Part shown: positions 1 to 7,345 of the stretch, one piece after another
How positions within the stretch are numbered: the stretch's first letter is position 1
Layout: every line of letters starts with the position of its first letter
From: CAYYWV01 sp964475385
GTDB lineage: Bacteria; Pseudomonadota; Alphaproteobacteria; JAAXGF01
Direction of reading: 5' to 3'
Length of the DNA: 13,000 bases
Assembly (NCBI GenBank): GCA_964475385.1
Contig: CAYYWV010000070.1
Coordinates: 1 to 13,000, forward strand
Notes under the pieces: model-generated
Told to the model about the DNA's origin: nothing
The model's input: only the letters and a program-made list of their open reading frames with translations
Database searches by the model: none
Program-made: the position numbers and the translations under genes

Positions 1-55
1 AAAGGCGAAGGATCGCGAGGACGTGATCGCCTATCTCAAGAAAATGAGCGAGTAG
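1..55 (+). CDS. C-terminal end of a probable class I cytochrome c (partial)
   Basis: Only the last 17 codons and the TAG stop are in the window; the gene enters from the left, with codon boundaries starting at base 2. The readable peptide is KAKDREDVIAYLKKMSE. An acidic/basic stretch followed by (A/D)VIAYLK and a short polar end is the usual C-terminal helix of small class I c-type cytochromes (c2/c550 types), which pack this helix against the haem and carry electrons in the periplasm. The haem-binding CxxCH motif and the Met ligand would lie upstream and cannot be checked here. The gene ends 32 bases before a strong hairpin terminator and converges with the Usp gene. The family call rests on one short motif and is therefore moderate. 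Confidence 0.6.
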   Translation, partial: KAKDREDVIAYLKKMSE

Positions 56-87
56 CGCCGCGCATCTTGCGCCAGGCGCAACAGAGG

Positions 88-116
88 AAAGCCGTCGGGG
101 TTCCCCCGGCGGCTTT
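88..116. terminator. Bidirectional hairpin terminator between convergent genes
   Basis: A 13-bp stem (88-100 with 104-116, one T-G wobble) closes a 3-base loop. It starts with AAAGCCG and ends with CGGCTTT, so each direction gives a GC-rich stem ending in a short T run: CTTTCGTCTTT rightward and CTTTCCTCTG leftward. It lies between the stop of the cytochrome-like gene (55) and the stop of the convergent Usp gene (148), where one terminator serving both would be expected. The T tracts are short, as is usual in GC-rich genomes. Confidence 0.8.
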
Positions 117-147
117 CGTCTTTGGTCGATATTCGTCTCTGCGGCGG

Positions 148-576
148 CTACTCGCGCACCACCAGCACCGAACGCTCGGCGTGGCGGACGACCCGCGCGG
201 CGTTGGGTCCGATCAGGTAGTCCTTGAGCTCGGGCCGGTGCGAGGCCATCACGATGAGATCCGCTTTGATGTCCCGGGCCACCCGCAGGATCTCTTCGTA
301 GACCGTTCCGTGGGCGACGATGTGTTGGCAGTTCACGTCGGCCGGGATTTGGGCCTTCGACAACGCATGCAGTTCGACTTGCGCGGCCTCTGCCGCCTTC
401 GCCTCGAAGTCTTCGGGGAAGTACTGGGCGACCACCGTCATGCCGAAGTCGGGAACCACGGTCAGAAGATGCAGGCTCGCATCGAACGCTCGGCACAGCC
501 CGACGGCGACGGGAAGGGCCTTGCGCCACGAGCTTGGATCGCCCGGATCGACGGTGAGCAGAATGCGCTGATACAT
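148..576 (-). CDS. Universal stress protein, UspF/UspG-like, at the end of the TRAP operon
   Basis: A 142-residue single Usp domain of normal length. It opens with the family strand MYQRILLTVD (Asp10 is the usual nucleotide-site acid) and ends with ASHRPELKDYLIGPNAARV then RHAERSVLVVR, which closely resembles E. coli UspF. The classical G-x2-G-x9-G(S/T) ATP loop is replaced by this SHRP...GPNA version, so nucleotide binding is plausible but altered. Usp genes beside TRAP transporters are known; TeaD, next to the ectoine transporter TeaABC, binds ATP and affects uptake. A similar cytoplasmic role in tuning the transporter is inference. The ATG is preceded by AGGAGA at good spacing, and this ribosome site starts inside the TAG stop of the permease gene 13 bases upstream, so translation is probably coupled. 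It is the last gene before the terminator. Confidence 0.92.
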   Translation of the reverse strand: MYQRILLTVDPGDPSSWRKALPVAVGLCRAFDASLHLLTVVPDFGMTVVAQYFPEDFEAKAAEAAQVELHALSKAQIPADVNCQHIVAHGTVYEEILRVARDIKADLIVMASHRPELKDYLIGPNAARVVRHAERSVLVVRE

Positions 577-589
577 CGCTCTCTTTCTC

Positions 590-3034
590 CTATCGGCTGG
601 CCGTCGAGACGGCGGGCGCTGGCTTTTCTTCGCGCCGTTTCCGCATCCACTGATGCCCCAAGATCAGGCCGAGAAGGAGGAGCGCGAAGGGATAGACGAG
701 CTCTTTGGGCGGCAGCCCCACCTGCTCGACGTCGATCGCGGTGACGTAATCGCCAAAGTCGAGGCCGATCTTCTCGGCCGGACCGTTCATTTGCAGGTCG
801 ACCACGCTGTAACGGCCGTCGCCTTCGCGCTCGAGCGCAACGCCGTAAGCGCCGAGATCGGGGCCGAAGCTCGGCGCGGCGGCTTCGCCCGGCTTGGGCG
901 TCTCGATCACGAACAGCTTGTAACGGTCGCCGTAATCGGTCTCGCGCACGACGTGGAAACGGACCTTGCGCCCGGGCTCGACGGTGTATTCGCCGCTCAC
1001 GAACTTGTCGAGCGCGATCGGCGCGAACGACGGGAAGAACTGGTCCATCACGTAGTCGGGCCGGAACAGGGCGAACATGACGACGAGAAGAAGGACGCGC
1101 TCGTAAATCCGCGTCTTGACAAAAAGCCAACCTTGCGTCGCCGACGAGAAGCAGAGGATGGCAAGGAGCGCGGTTACGAAAACGAGAACGCCCTGCCACA
1201 CGCTGGTGACGCCGACGAGCAGAAGCTCGGGGTTGAAGATGAAGAAGAACGGCAGCACCGAGGTCCGGATGTCGTAGAGGAACGACTGCACGCCGGTCTT
1301 GAGCGGGTCCGCCCGCGAGATCGCCGAGGCCGCGAAGGCGGCGAGGCAGACGGGCGGGGTCGAATCGGCCATCAGGCCGAAGTAGAACACGAACAGGTGG
1401 ACCGCGATCAGCGGCAAAACGAGGCCGGCGGCGTTGCCGAGCTCGACCAGGACGCCCGCCAGCAACGAGGCGACGACCAGATAGTTGGCGGTCGTCGGCA
1501 GACCCATGCCGAGAAGCAGGCTGAGCAGCGCGGTCATGCCGAGGAGAATGTAGACGTTGCCGCCCGAGATCGCCTCGACCACGCCGACCAGCGCGTTATT
1601 CAACCCGGTCGAAGAGACCGCGCCGACGATGATCCCCGCGGCCGCGACCGCGATCGCGATGTTCACCATGTTGCGCGCGCCCGTGGCCATGCCGTTGGCG
1701 ATCAGGACGACGCCTTCGAGAAAGCCCTGGGCCAGGGTCGCTTGGCCGCTGCGCGCAGCCGCGATCATGCGCTGGATGATCATGATGACCATGAGCGCGA
1801 GGATCGAGTAGAACACCGCGCTCATCGCGGTCCAGCGCTCGATCATCAGAAGGTAGATCAGGATCACGATCGGGATCAGGAAGTGGATTCCGTCTTTGAA
1901 CGAAACCCAAAGCGGCGGAATCTCTTCGCGCGGCATGCCCTTGAGCCCGAGCTTCACGGCCTCGAGGTGCGAGATGTAGAGAAGCGCGCAGTAGCTGATC
2001 ACCGCCGGGATGAAGGCGGCGACGATCACGTCGAAGTACGAGATCCCGATCAGCTCGGCGATGATGAACGCGGCCGCGCCCATAATGGGCGGCATGATCT
2101 GGCCGTTGGTCGAGGCCGCGACCTCGATGGCGCCCGCCTTGACGGCCGGCAGGCCGGTTCGCCGCATGACCGGGATGGTGAAGGTGCCGGTCGTCACCAC
2201 GTTGGCGATCGACGAGCCCGAGATCATGCCCGTCATGCCCGAGGCCAGGATCGCGGCCTTGGCCGGCCCGCCCCTGAACCGGCCGACCATGGCGAAGGCG
2301 AGGTTGAGGAAATACTGGCCTGCGCCGGCCTCGTCGAGAAGCGCGCCGAACAACACGAACAGGAAGACGAAGCTCGTCGAAACGTCGATCGGGATGCCGA
2401 AGATCGCCTCGCCGCCGAGCCACTGGTAACCGACCAGACGGCTGAGCGACACGCCTTTGTGCGAGATGATCTCGGGCATGGATTGGCCGAAGATCGAGTA
2501 GATCAGAAATACGATTGCGACGATGACGAGCGGAATCCCGATCGCCCGCCGCGTCGCTTCGAGCAGCAGGATGATCCCGATCCCGCCGAGCACGACCTCG
2601 AAGGGGAAGGTGAAGGTCATCCCGAACAGCGAGATATCGAACGACAGAAGGATGCCGGCGCGATCGACCAGTCCGTCGTAGCCGAGGAACAGATACAGCG
2701 CGGCGAGGCCGCCGATGATCGCGAGCGCCACGTCGTACCAAGGCAACGGCTTTTCGGCGAGGCTTCGCGCGGCGGGGAACATGAGGAAGGTGAGAAACAG
2801 CCCGAAGGCAAGATGGATGCCGCGCGCAGGCACGCCGGTGATGATTCCGAAGTCGATGATGAACGGCAGCGGCGATGCGATCCAAAGCTGGAACACCGAC
2901 CAGAGAATGGCGATTACGGTTATGATCGCAGCGATCCGCGGGCTGTGCTTGCGTCCCGTGTACTCGAGGTCTTCGAGCGTCTTGCGAAGATCCTCGTTTT
3001 CGCCTTCCGGAGCGAGTTGTTTCGTGGCGGCCAT
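590..3034 (-). CDS. TRAP transporter permease, fused 4TM/12TM type, with C-terminal DUF3394 domain
   Basis: An 814-residue inner-membrane protein that combines the small (DctQ) and large (DctM) TRAP subunits, as is usual in TAXI-type TRAP systems that use an ion gradient to take up organic acids. The N-terminal 30 residues are polar. DctQ-like helices lie at about 33-180. The DctM part runs from about 215 to 640, with family motifs GSSIANVVTTGTF (273-285), GMGLPTTANY (509-518) and MADSTPPVCLAAF (555-567). After further helices comes a soluble domain (about 660-780) of the DUF3394 kind, with a PDZ-like core NGPAEKIGLDFGDYVTAI (750-767), a last helix at 781-792 and a basic tail. The start is fixed: an in-frame TGA lies two codons upstream. 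The ribosome site is weak. It follows the binding-protein gene by 67 bases. The substrate is unknown. Confidence 0.95.
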   Translation of the reverse strand: MAATKQLAPEGENEDLRKTLEDLEYTGRKHSPRIAAIITVIAILWSVFQLWIASPLPFIIDFGIITGVPARGIHLAFGLFLTFLMFPAARSLAEKPLPWYDVALAIIGGLAALYLFLGYDGLVDRAGILLSFDISLFGMTFTFPFEVVLGGIGIILLLEATRRAIGIPLVIVAIVFLIYSIFGQSMPEIISHKGVSLSRLVGYQWLGGEAIFGIPIDVSTSFVFLFVLFGALLDEAGAGQYFLNLAFAMVGRFRGGPAKAAILASGMTGMISGSSIANVVTTGTFTIPVMRRTGLPAVKAGAIEVAASTNGQIMPPIMGAAAFIIAELIGISYFDVIVAAFIPAVISYCALLYISHLEAVKLGLKGMPREEIPPLWVSFKDGIHFLIPIVILIYLLMIERWTAMSAVFYSILALMVIMIIQRMIAAARSGQATLAQGFLEGVVLIANGMATGARNMVNIAIAVAAAGIIVGAVSSTGLNNALVGVVEAISGGNVYILLGMTALLSLLLGMGLPTTANYLVVASLLAGVLVELGNAAGLVLPLIAVHLFVFYFGLMADSTPPVCLAAFAASAISRADPLKTGVQSFLYDIRTSVLPFFFIFNPELLLVGVTSVWQGVLVFVTALLAILCFSSATQGWLFVKTRIYERVLLLVVMFALFRPDYVMDQFFPSFAPIALDKFVSGEYTVEPGRKVRFHVVRETDYGDRYKLFVIETPKPGEAAAPSFGPDLGAYGVALEREGDGRYSVVDLQMNGPAEKIGLDFGDYVTAIDVEQVGLPPKELVYPFALLLLGLILGHQWMRKRREEKPAPAVSTASR

Positions 3035-3058
3035 GGGTCAGTCCGTCAGAAGAAGAGG

Positions 3059-3086
3059 GGACCGGCGCCCTGGCGGACGCCGGTCC
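3059..3086 (-). promoter_or_regulatory. Intercistronic hairpin between binding protein and permease
   Basis: A perfect 9-bp inverted repeat, GGACCGGCG (3059-3067) with CGCCGGTCC (3078-3086), loop of 10 bases, fills much of the 67-base gap between the TAXI stop (3102) and the permease ATG (3034). In the leftward transcript it is followed by CCTCTTCTTCT, not a clean U run. Stable hairpins in this position are known in binding-protein transporter operons, where they protect the upstream message or cause partial termination so that more binding protein than permease is made. That role is inferred here. Confidence 0.6.
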
Positions 3087-3101
3087 ATCTGGTGGAAAGG
3101 C

Positions 3102-4109
3102 CTACATCCAGCCCTTTTCCTTGTAGTATTTGATCGCGCCCGGATGCAGCGGCGCCGACAAGCCGTCCTTGATCATCTTCTTGGGATCGAGGTTGGCGAA
3201 GGCGGGGTGCAGCTTCCGGAAGTCGTCGAGGTTCTCGAACACCGCGCGCACGACCTCGTAGACGATATCCTCGGGCACGTCGGCGCTGGTCACGAAGGTC
3301 GCCTTGACGCCGAAGGTCACCACGTCCTCGGTGGTCGTCTTGTAGGTGCCCTTCGGGATCGTCGCGAAGGCGTAGTACGGCGTGCTCTCGACGAGCTTCT
3401 TCTCGACCGGGCCGTTGAGGTTGATGATCCGCGCGCCGCAGCCGTCGGTGGCCACCGCGACGCCGGCGTTGGGCACGCCGACGGTGTAGCCGTAGGCGTC
3501 GATCTTGCCGTCGCAGAGCGCCTTCGACTGCTCGGACGAAGTGAGCTCGGTCGCCACCTTGAAGTCGCTGACCTTGGTGCCGTGGGCTTTCATCAGCACT
3601 TCCATGGTGCCGCGCTGGCCCGAGCCCGGGTTGCCGATGTTGACCCGCTTGCCTTTCAGGTCGTCCCAGCTATTGATGCCCGAGTTGGCCCCGACGATCA
3701 GCTGGAACGGCTCGGGGTGGACCGAAAAGACGGCCCGCAGCTTTTCGAAGCGGTTCCCTTTGAACTTCGAGGTGCCGTTATAGGCGTGGTACTGCCAGTC
3801 GGACTGGGCGACCCCGAAGTCGAGCTCGCCGGCCTTGATGTTGTTGATGTTGTAGACCGAGCCCGCGGTCGAGGGCGCCGAGCAGCGAATGCCGTGCTTG
3901 CGGCCCTTCTTGCGGCCTTCGGCCGCCTCCTTGTGGACCATGCGGCAGATCGCGTTGCCGACCACGAAGTACACGCCGGTCGGTCCGCCGGTGCCGATGG
4001 TGATGAAGCGGCGCTTCTGCTGCGCGTATGCGCTATCCGTGGGAAACAGCGTTACGCCGACGGCGATCGCCAGCGCGAACGCGGATATGGACGTCAAGAT
4101 GCGTTTCAT
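3102..4109 (-). CDS. TRAP transporter substrate-binding protein, TAXI family
   Basis: A 335-residue periplasmic binding protein that delivers ligand to the fused TRAP permease just downstream. Residues 1-29 are a Sec signal peptide (MKRILTS, hydrophobic core, cut after AYA before QQ). The mature protein begins with the family strand ITIGTGGPTGVYFVVG (36-51). Typical TAXI blocks follow: GELDFGVAQSDWQYHAYNG (94-112), a lobe junction around KGKRVNIGNPGSGQR (152-166), and ATFVTSADVPEDIVYEVV (270-287). Four cysteines (55, 76, 199, 224) are spaced to make two disulfides, which suits an exported protein (inference). A near-perfect ribosome site AAGGAGGA precedes the ATG, much stronger than that of the permease, in line with the excess of binding protein these systems need. 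Known TAXI ligands include glutamate and 2-oxoglutarate-like acids; which one applies here cannot be told. Confidence 0.95.
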   Translation of the reverse strand: MKRILTSISAFALAIAVGVTLFPTDSAYAQQKRRFITIGTGGPTGVYFVVGNAICRMVHKEAAEGRKKGRKHGIRCSAPSTAGSVYNINNIKAGELDFGVAQSDWQYHAYNGTSKFKGNRFEKLRAVFSVHPEPFQLIVGANSGINSWDDLKGKRVNIGNPGSGQRGTMEVLMKAHGTKVSDFKVATELTSSEQSKALCDGKIDAYGYTVGVPNAGVAVATDGCGARIINLNGPVEKKLVESTPYYAFATIPKGTYKTTTEDVVTFGVKATFVTSADVPEDIVYEVVRAVFENLDDFRKLHPAFANLDPKKMIKDGLSAPLHPGAIKYYKEKGWM

Positions 4110-4114
4110 GACGC

Positions 4115-4294
4115 TCAGTCCTCCTTCTGCGTTGTGTGAACTATGGATCGGGTTCCCTGGTTGTCGTTGGTTGCGCGTGCGGGTCTCACTCTAGGCCCGG
4201 CGCCCCTCCCGAGCGCGCAGGCGTCCGGCGGCGGCGAGGGCACGCGCCTCGCGCTCGCCGCCAAAACGTTCCGTCCGGTTTTCTTGGCGACCAT
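4115..4294 (-). CDS. Doubtful 59-codon ORF bridging the BKACE and TAXI genes
   Basis: An ATG overlaps the BKACE stop (TGATG) and has TGGAG six bases upstream. The frame stays open for 59 codons and its TGA lies between the ribosome site and the ATG of the TAXI gene, so it would exactly fill the 184-base gap and could couple the two halves of the operon. The peptide begins MVAKKTGRNVLAA and ends ATNDNQGTRSIVHTTQKED; it is rich in Arg, Ala and Pro, with no domain, signal peptide or membrane helix. Against it, AGA, AGG, ATA, GGA and CGA codons are frequent, unlike its neighbours. It may be an untranslated leader that happens to stay open. Confidence 0.25.
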   Translation of the reverse strand: MVAKKTGRNVLAASARRVPSPPPDACALGRGAGPRVRPARATNDNQGTRSIVHTTQKED

Positions 4295-5124
4295 CACAGG
4301 CTCCAAAGCATTTCGCGCGCGGTCTGCGCGTCGGCAAGCGCGCGCCCCAGCACCGCCGCGCCGTCGCGCGCCTGCGCGACCAACGCCGCGTTGTCGGGAG
4401 CGCGGCGTCCGTCGGCGAGATGCAGGTTGTTCTCGAAGCCGACGCGGACATGGCCGCCGAGCGCCGCGCCTGTCATCGCGCAGGCGCTTTCGCGCTGTCC
4501 GAAGGCGCAGACCGCCCACAGCGAAGGATCGTCGCCGTGGGCCGCGATAAAAGGCAGAAGATCGCGCGGTTCCGAGCCGTTTCCGCTGCCGTAGCGGCCG
4601 AGGACGAACAGGAGAAAGTGGCGCTCGCCCGGGATCACGCCGCGCGCGCGGAGGTCGCGGTAGCGCGCGATCTCGTCCGGCGCATAGAGGATGTACTGGG
4701 GAACGATGCGCTCGGCCGCGAGCCAAGCGAAAAAGGCCGCGGCCTCGCGCTCCGCTTCGGCGTCGGCGACCATCTCGCGGAGCGCCACCGACAGCGCCTC
4801 GGGGCGCAGCTCCCGCATGACCGCGCGCTGGGTCTCAGGCCCATAGCGGCCCGCCGCCTCGGTCGTCACCTGGACGATGATCTCGTCGCCCGCAGCCCGG
4901 CGGATCGCGGCGGTCGCTTCGCGGTAGGCTTCGGCGTCCAAGAGATGACGGCCCTCGCGGTCGCGCACATGGAGATGGATCATCGCCGCGCCGGCGTCGC
5001 GGCAGCGCGCGGCCTCGCGCCCGATCTCGCCGGCGGTGAGCGGAATCGCCGGATGGTCGGCCTTGCCGCGGCGCGCCCCGTTGGGGGCCACGGTCACGAT
5101 CAGGGCGGGCCAGTCCGCGCTCAT
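4294..5124 (-). CDS. Beta-keto acid cleavage enzyme (BKACE, DUF849 family)
   Basis: A 276-residue TIM-barrel enzyme of the family that includes Kce (3-keto-5-aminohexanoate cleavage enzyme). Members swap an acyl group: beta-keto acid plus acetyl-CoA gives acetoacetate plus a new acyl-CoA. The zinc site is present: IHLHVRD (His50, His52) and Glu231 in RVGFENN, with Arg227 at the catalytic arginine position. Three sites differ from Kce as I recall it: Arg18 where Kce has Glu14, Thr87 in place of Ser82, and Asn232 where most members have Asp in the RVGLED motif. This suggests a distinct subfamily and perhaps another substrate. The ATG overlaps the stop of the aminotransferase gene (ATGA), so it is translated with it. 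Longer in-frame readings upstream merely run through the aminotransferase gene. The cytoplasmic aminotransferase probably supplies its beta-keto substrate. Confidence 0.88.
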   Translation of the reverse strand: MSADWPALIVTVAPNGARRGKADHPAIPLTAGEIGREAARCRDAGAAMIHLHVRDREGRHLLDAEAYREATAAIRRAAGDEIIVQVTTEAAGRYGPETQRAVMRELRPEALSVALREMVADAEAEREAAAFFAWLAAERIVPQYILYAPDEIARYRDLRARGVIPGERHFLLFVLGRYGSGNGSEPRDLLPFIAAHGDDPSLWAVCAFGQRESACAMTGAALGGHVRVGFENNLHLADGRRAPDNAALVAQARDGAAVLGRALADAQTAREMLWSL

Positions 5125-6455
5125 GACGCGACACCTGCGATCGCGGCGTCGATCGCTTCGCCGAGCCGCTCGACGATGGCCGCGATGTGTTCCTCGGTCA
5201 CGATGAACGGCGGCGCGAGCAGCACGTGATCGCCGCGCCGGCCGTCGATGGTGCCCCCCATCGGATAGCAGATCAGCCCCCGCTTCATGGCCTCGGCCTT
5301 GATGCGGGCGTTGAGCATGAGGCCGGGATCGAAGGGCTCCTTGGTCAGGCGATCGGCGACCAGCTCGAGCCCCAGGAACAGCCCGCGCCCGCGGATGTCG
5401 CCCACATGGGCGTGATTGCCGAAGCGGTCCTCGAGCGCGCGGCGCAGCGCCGCGCCCTGGCGGCGGACGTTGGCGAGCAGATCCTCGTCGCGGATCGCGC
5501 GCTGGACGGCGAGCGCGGCCGCGCAGGCGGTCGGGTGCCCCATATAGGTGTGGCCGTGCTGGAAGAAGCCCGAGCCGGCGACGATCGCCTCGACGATGCG
5601 CTCGGAGATCAGCATCGCCCCGATCGGCTGATAGCCCGCGCCGAGCCCCTTGGCCAGGAACAGAATGTCGGGGCTGACGCCGTCCTGCTCGCAGGCGTAC
5701 AGCGTACCCGTGCGTCCCATCCCGCACATCACCTCGTCCAGGATCAAGAGCACGCCGTAACGGTCGCAGATCTCGCGGATGCGGCGGAAATAGCCGGGAA
5801 CCGGCGGAACCGCGCCGGCGGTCGCGCCCACCACCGGCTCGGCGACGAAGCCGATGACCGTCTCGGGTCCGAGCGCGAGGATCTTTTCCTCGAGCTCGTC
5901 GGCGACGCGGCGGCCATAGTCTTCCTCACTTTCGCCGTCGCGGCGGTCGCGGTAGGCGTAGCAGGGCGCGATGTGGTGGGTCTCGATCAGAAGCGGCTCG
6001 AAGGCTTCCCGTCGCCAAGCGTTGCCGCCAACCGCAAGCGCGCCCAGCGTGTTGCCGTGGTAGCTTTGCCGACGGGCGATGAAGCGGCGTCGGCCAGGCT
6101 CGCCGATCTCGACGAAGTACTGGCGCGCGAGCTTGAGCGCGGCCTCCATCGCCTCCGACCCGCCGGAGACGAAATAGGCCTTGCCGAGCCCCGCTGGCGC
6201 GGCGGCGACCAGATGCTCGGCGAGCGCCTCCATCGCGTCCGAGGTGAAGAAGGCGGTGTGCGCAAAGGCGATCCGGTCGACCTGGGCCTTGATCGCGGCG
6301 ATCACCGCGGGGTGGCTGTGGCCGAGGCAGGAGACCGCGGCCCCGCCCGATGCGTCGAGGTAGCGCCTGCCCTCGGTATCCACGATGTAGACGCCGTCGC
6401 CGTGGTCGGCGACCGGCAGGCTCGTCTTGGGGCGGCGGTGGAAGACCTTGGTCAT
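5121..6455 (-). CDS. Class III PLP-dependent aminotransferase
   Basis: A 444-residue fold-type I aminotransferase of normal length, which moves an amino group, usually from an omega- or beta-amino acid, to pyruvate or 2-oxoglutarate. Visible features are the PLP phosphate-binding loop VSGGSEAMEAALK (96-108), SYHGNTLGA (131-139), the Asp that pairs with the PLP ring nitrogen (Asp240 in LILDEV), the Schiff-base lysine (Lys269 in LFLAKGLGAGY) and GHTYMGHPTACAAALA (301-316). The chosen ATG overlaps the stop of the RpiR gene (ATGA) and the residues after it start the family's normal N-terminus; a reading from further upstream would only run through the regulator. The gene's own stop overlaps the BKACE start. 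Sitting between regulator and BKACE, it probably turns a beta-amino acid into a beta-keto acid. The exact substrate cannot be told from sequence; annotation as omega-amino acid-pyruvate or beta-alanine aminotransferase would be equally possible. Confidence 0.93.
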   Translation of the reverse strand: MTKVFHRRPKTSLPVADHGDGVYIVDTEGRRYLDASGGAAVSCLGHSHPAVIAAIKAQVDRIAFAHTAFFTSDAMEALAEHLVAAAPAGLGKAYFVSGGSEAMEAALKLARQYFVEIGEPGRRRFIARRQSYHGNTLGALAVGGNAWRREAFEPLLIETHHIAPCYAYRDRRDGESEEDYGRRVADELEEKILALGPETVIGFVAEPVVGATAGAVPPVPGYFRRIREICDRYGVLLILDEVMCGMGRTGTLYACEQDGVSPDILFLAKGLGAGYQPIGAMLISERIVEAIVAGSGFFQHGHTYMGHPTACAAALAVQRAIRDEDLLANVRRQGAALRRALEDRFGNHAHVGDIRGRGLFLGLELVADRLTKEPFDPGLMLNARIKAEAMKRGLICYPMGGTIDGRRGDHVLLAPPFIVTEEHIAAIVERLGEAIDAAIAGVAS

Positions 6456-7345
6456 GGCCTGAGCTCGCGGGCAGGCGCTTCTTCCCAATAGGTCTGGAAG
6501 GCGTCGAGGTGGCGTTCGGTCTTGCCGAGAGCGGCGATCGCCTCGTCGCCGCCGCGCGCGACAAGGGCGGCGATCAGCGCCTGGGCGATTGCGATCGCGC
6601 CGACCAGGGAGCCGAAGAACGACGGGCTCGCGTTCTCGGCGATCAACGTCTGATGGGCTGCGGCGGCAAGCGGCGAGACCGGGCTGTCGGTGATCGCCAC
6701 CACTGTCGCGCCGCACCCGCCCGCATGGCGCGCGGCGAGCACGGTCTCGCGGGTGTAGCGGCGGAAGCTGACCGCAAGCATCGCGTCGCGCGGGCCGACG
6801 TCGCGCAAGGAATCGGTCAGAAGCCCCGCCCGCGCGTCGAGCAGCTCGCCCGTGTCGCGGAACATCTGAAAGGCGTAATGAAAGTATTGGGCGACCGGAA
6901 AGCACTTGCGCAGGCCCAGAACATAGACCCGACGAGCGCCGTGGAGGGCTTCGACCGCGGCGGTGAAGCGGTCGGTTTCGATGCGTTCGAAGGTCCGCTC
7001 GATGTTGGCCATATCCCGCGCGGCCACCTCTTCGAGCAGCGGCGCGATCGCCGAGCCCGCCTCGCGGGCGACGAGGTCGCGGGCGCGGGCGGCGTAACGC
7101 CGGGTTCCGCGCAGATGCTGGCGGAACGGCGCGCGCATCTCCGTGTAGCCGGAAAAGGCGAGGGCGCGGGCGAGGCGGACCATGGTCGAAGGGTGGACGC
7201 CTGCGCGCGCGGCCACGCGCCGCATCGAGCTCAGCGCCACGTCGTCGGGCTGTTCGAGCACATAACGCGCCGCCCGCCTGAGCTGGGGGCTCAGTGTGGG
7301 AAAAACCGTCTCGATCCGCGCGGTGACGGCGGCGAGATCGCTCAT
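6452..7345 (-). CDS. RpiR/MurR-family transcriptional regulator with SIS domain
   Basis: A 297-residue cytoplasmic DNA-binding protein. The N-terminal RpiR domain (1-77) holds a helix-turn-helix at about 37-65, with the family's AARAGVHPSTMVRLARALAFSGY. A SIS domain (about 125-260) begins at RRVYVLGLRKC and includes AMLAVSFRRYTRE and ATVVAITDSPVSPLA. SIS domains of these regulators usually bind phosphosugars, but RpiR regulators also sit next to amino acid and organic acid catabolic genes. It is the first gene of an ATGA-linked series with the aminotransferase and BKACE genes, so it most likely controls its own operon. The ATG is preceded by TAAGG at good spacing and GGGAGG a little further up. 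The 134-base region upstream carries an inverted repeat suited to a dimeric regulator. Confidence 0.92.
   Translation of the reverse strand: MSDLAAVTARIETVFPTLSPQLRRAARYVLEQPDDVALSSMRRVAARAGVHPSTMVRLARALAFSGYTEMRAPFRQHLRGTRRYAARARDLVAREAGSAIAPLLEEVAARDMANIERTFERIETDRFTAAVEALHGARRVYVLGLRKCFPVAQYFHYAFQMFRDTGELLDARAGLLTDSLRDVGPRDAMLAVSFRRYTRETVLAARHAGGCGATVVAITDSPVSPLAAAAHQTLIAENASPSFFGSLVGAIAIAQALIAALVARGGDEAIAALGKTERHLDAFQTYWEEAPARELRP

Noticed and set aside
653..3133. 826-codon open frame on the plus strand opposite the TRAP permease
   Set aside because: It is a mirror of the permease's codon bias: the peptide is a featureless run of Asp, Glu, Arg and His with no domain, while the minus strand encodes a clear membrane protein with family motifs.
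4230..4262. 9-bp inverted repeat GGCGGCGAG/CTCGCCGCC upstream of the TAXI gene, as a terminator or attenuator
   Set aside because: No T run follows on either strand, the 15-base loop is large and the arms are simple GC repeats common in this DNA.
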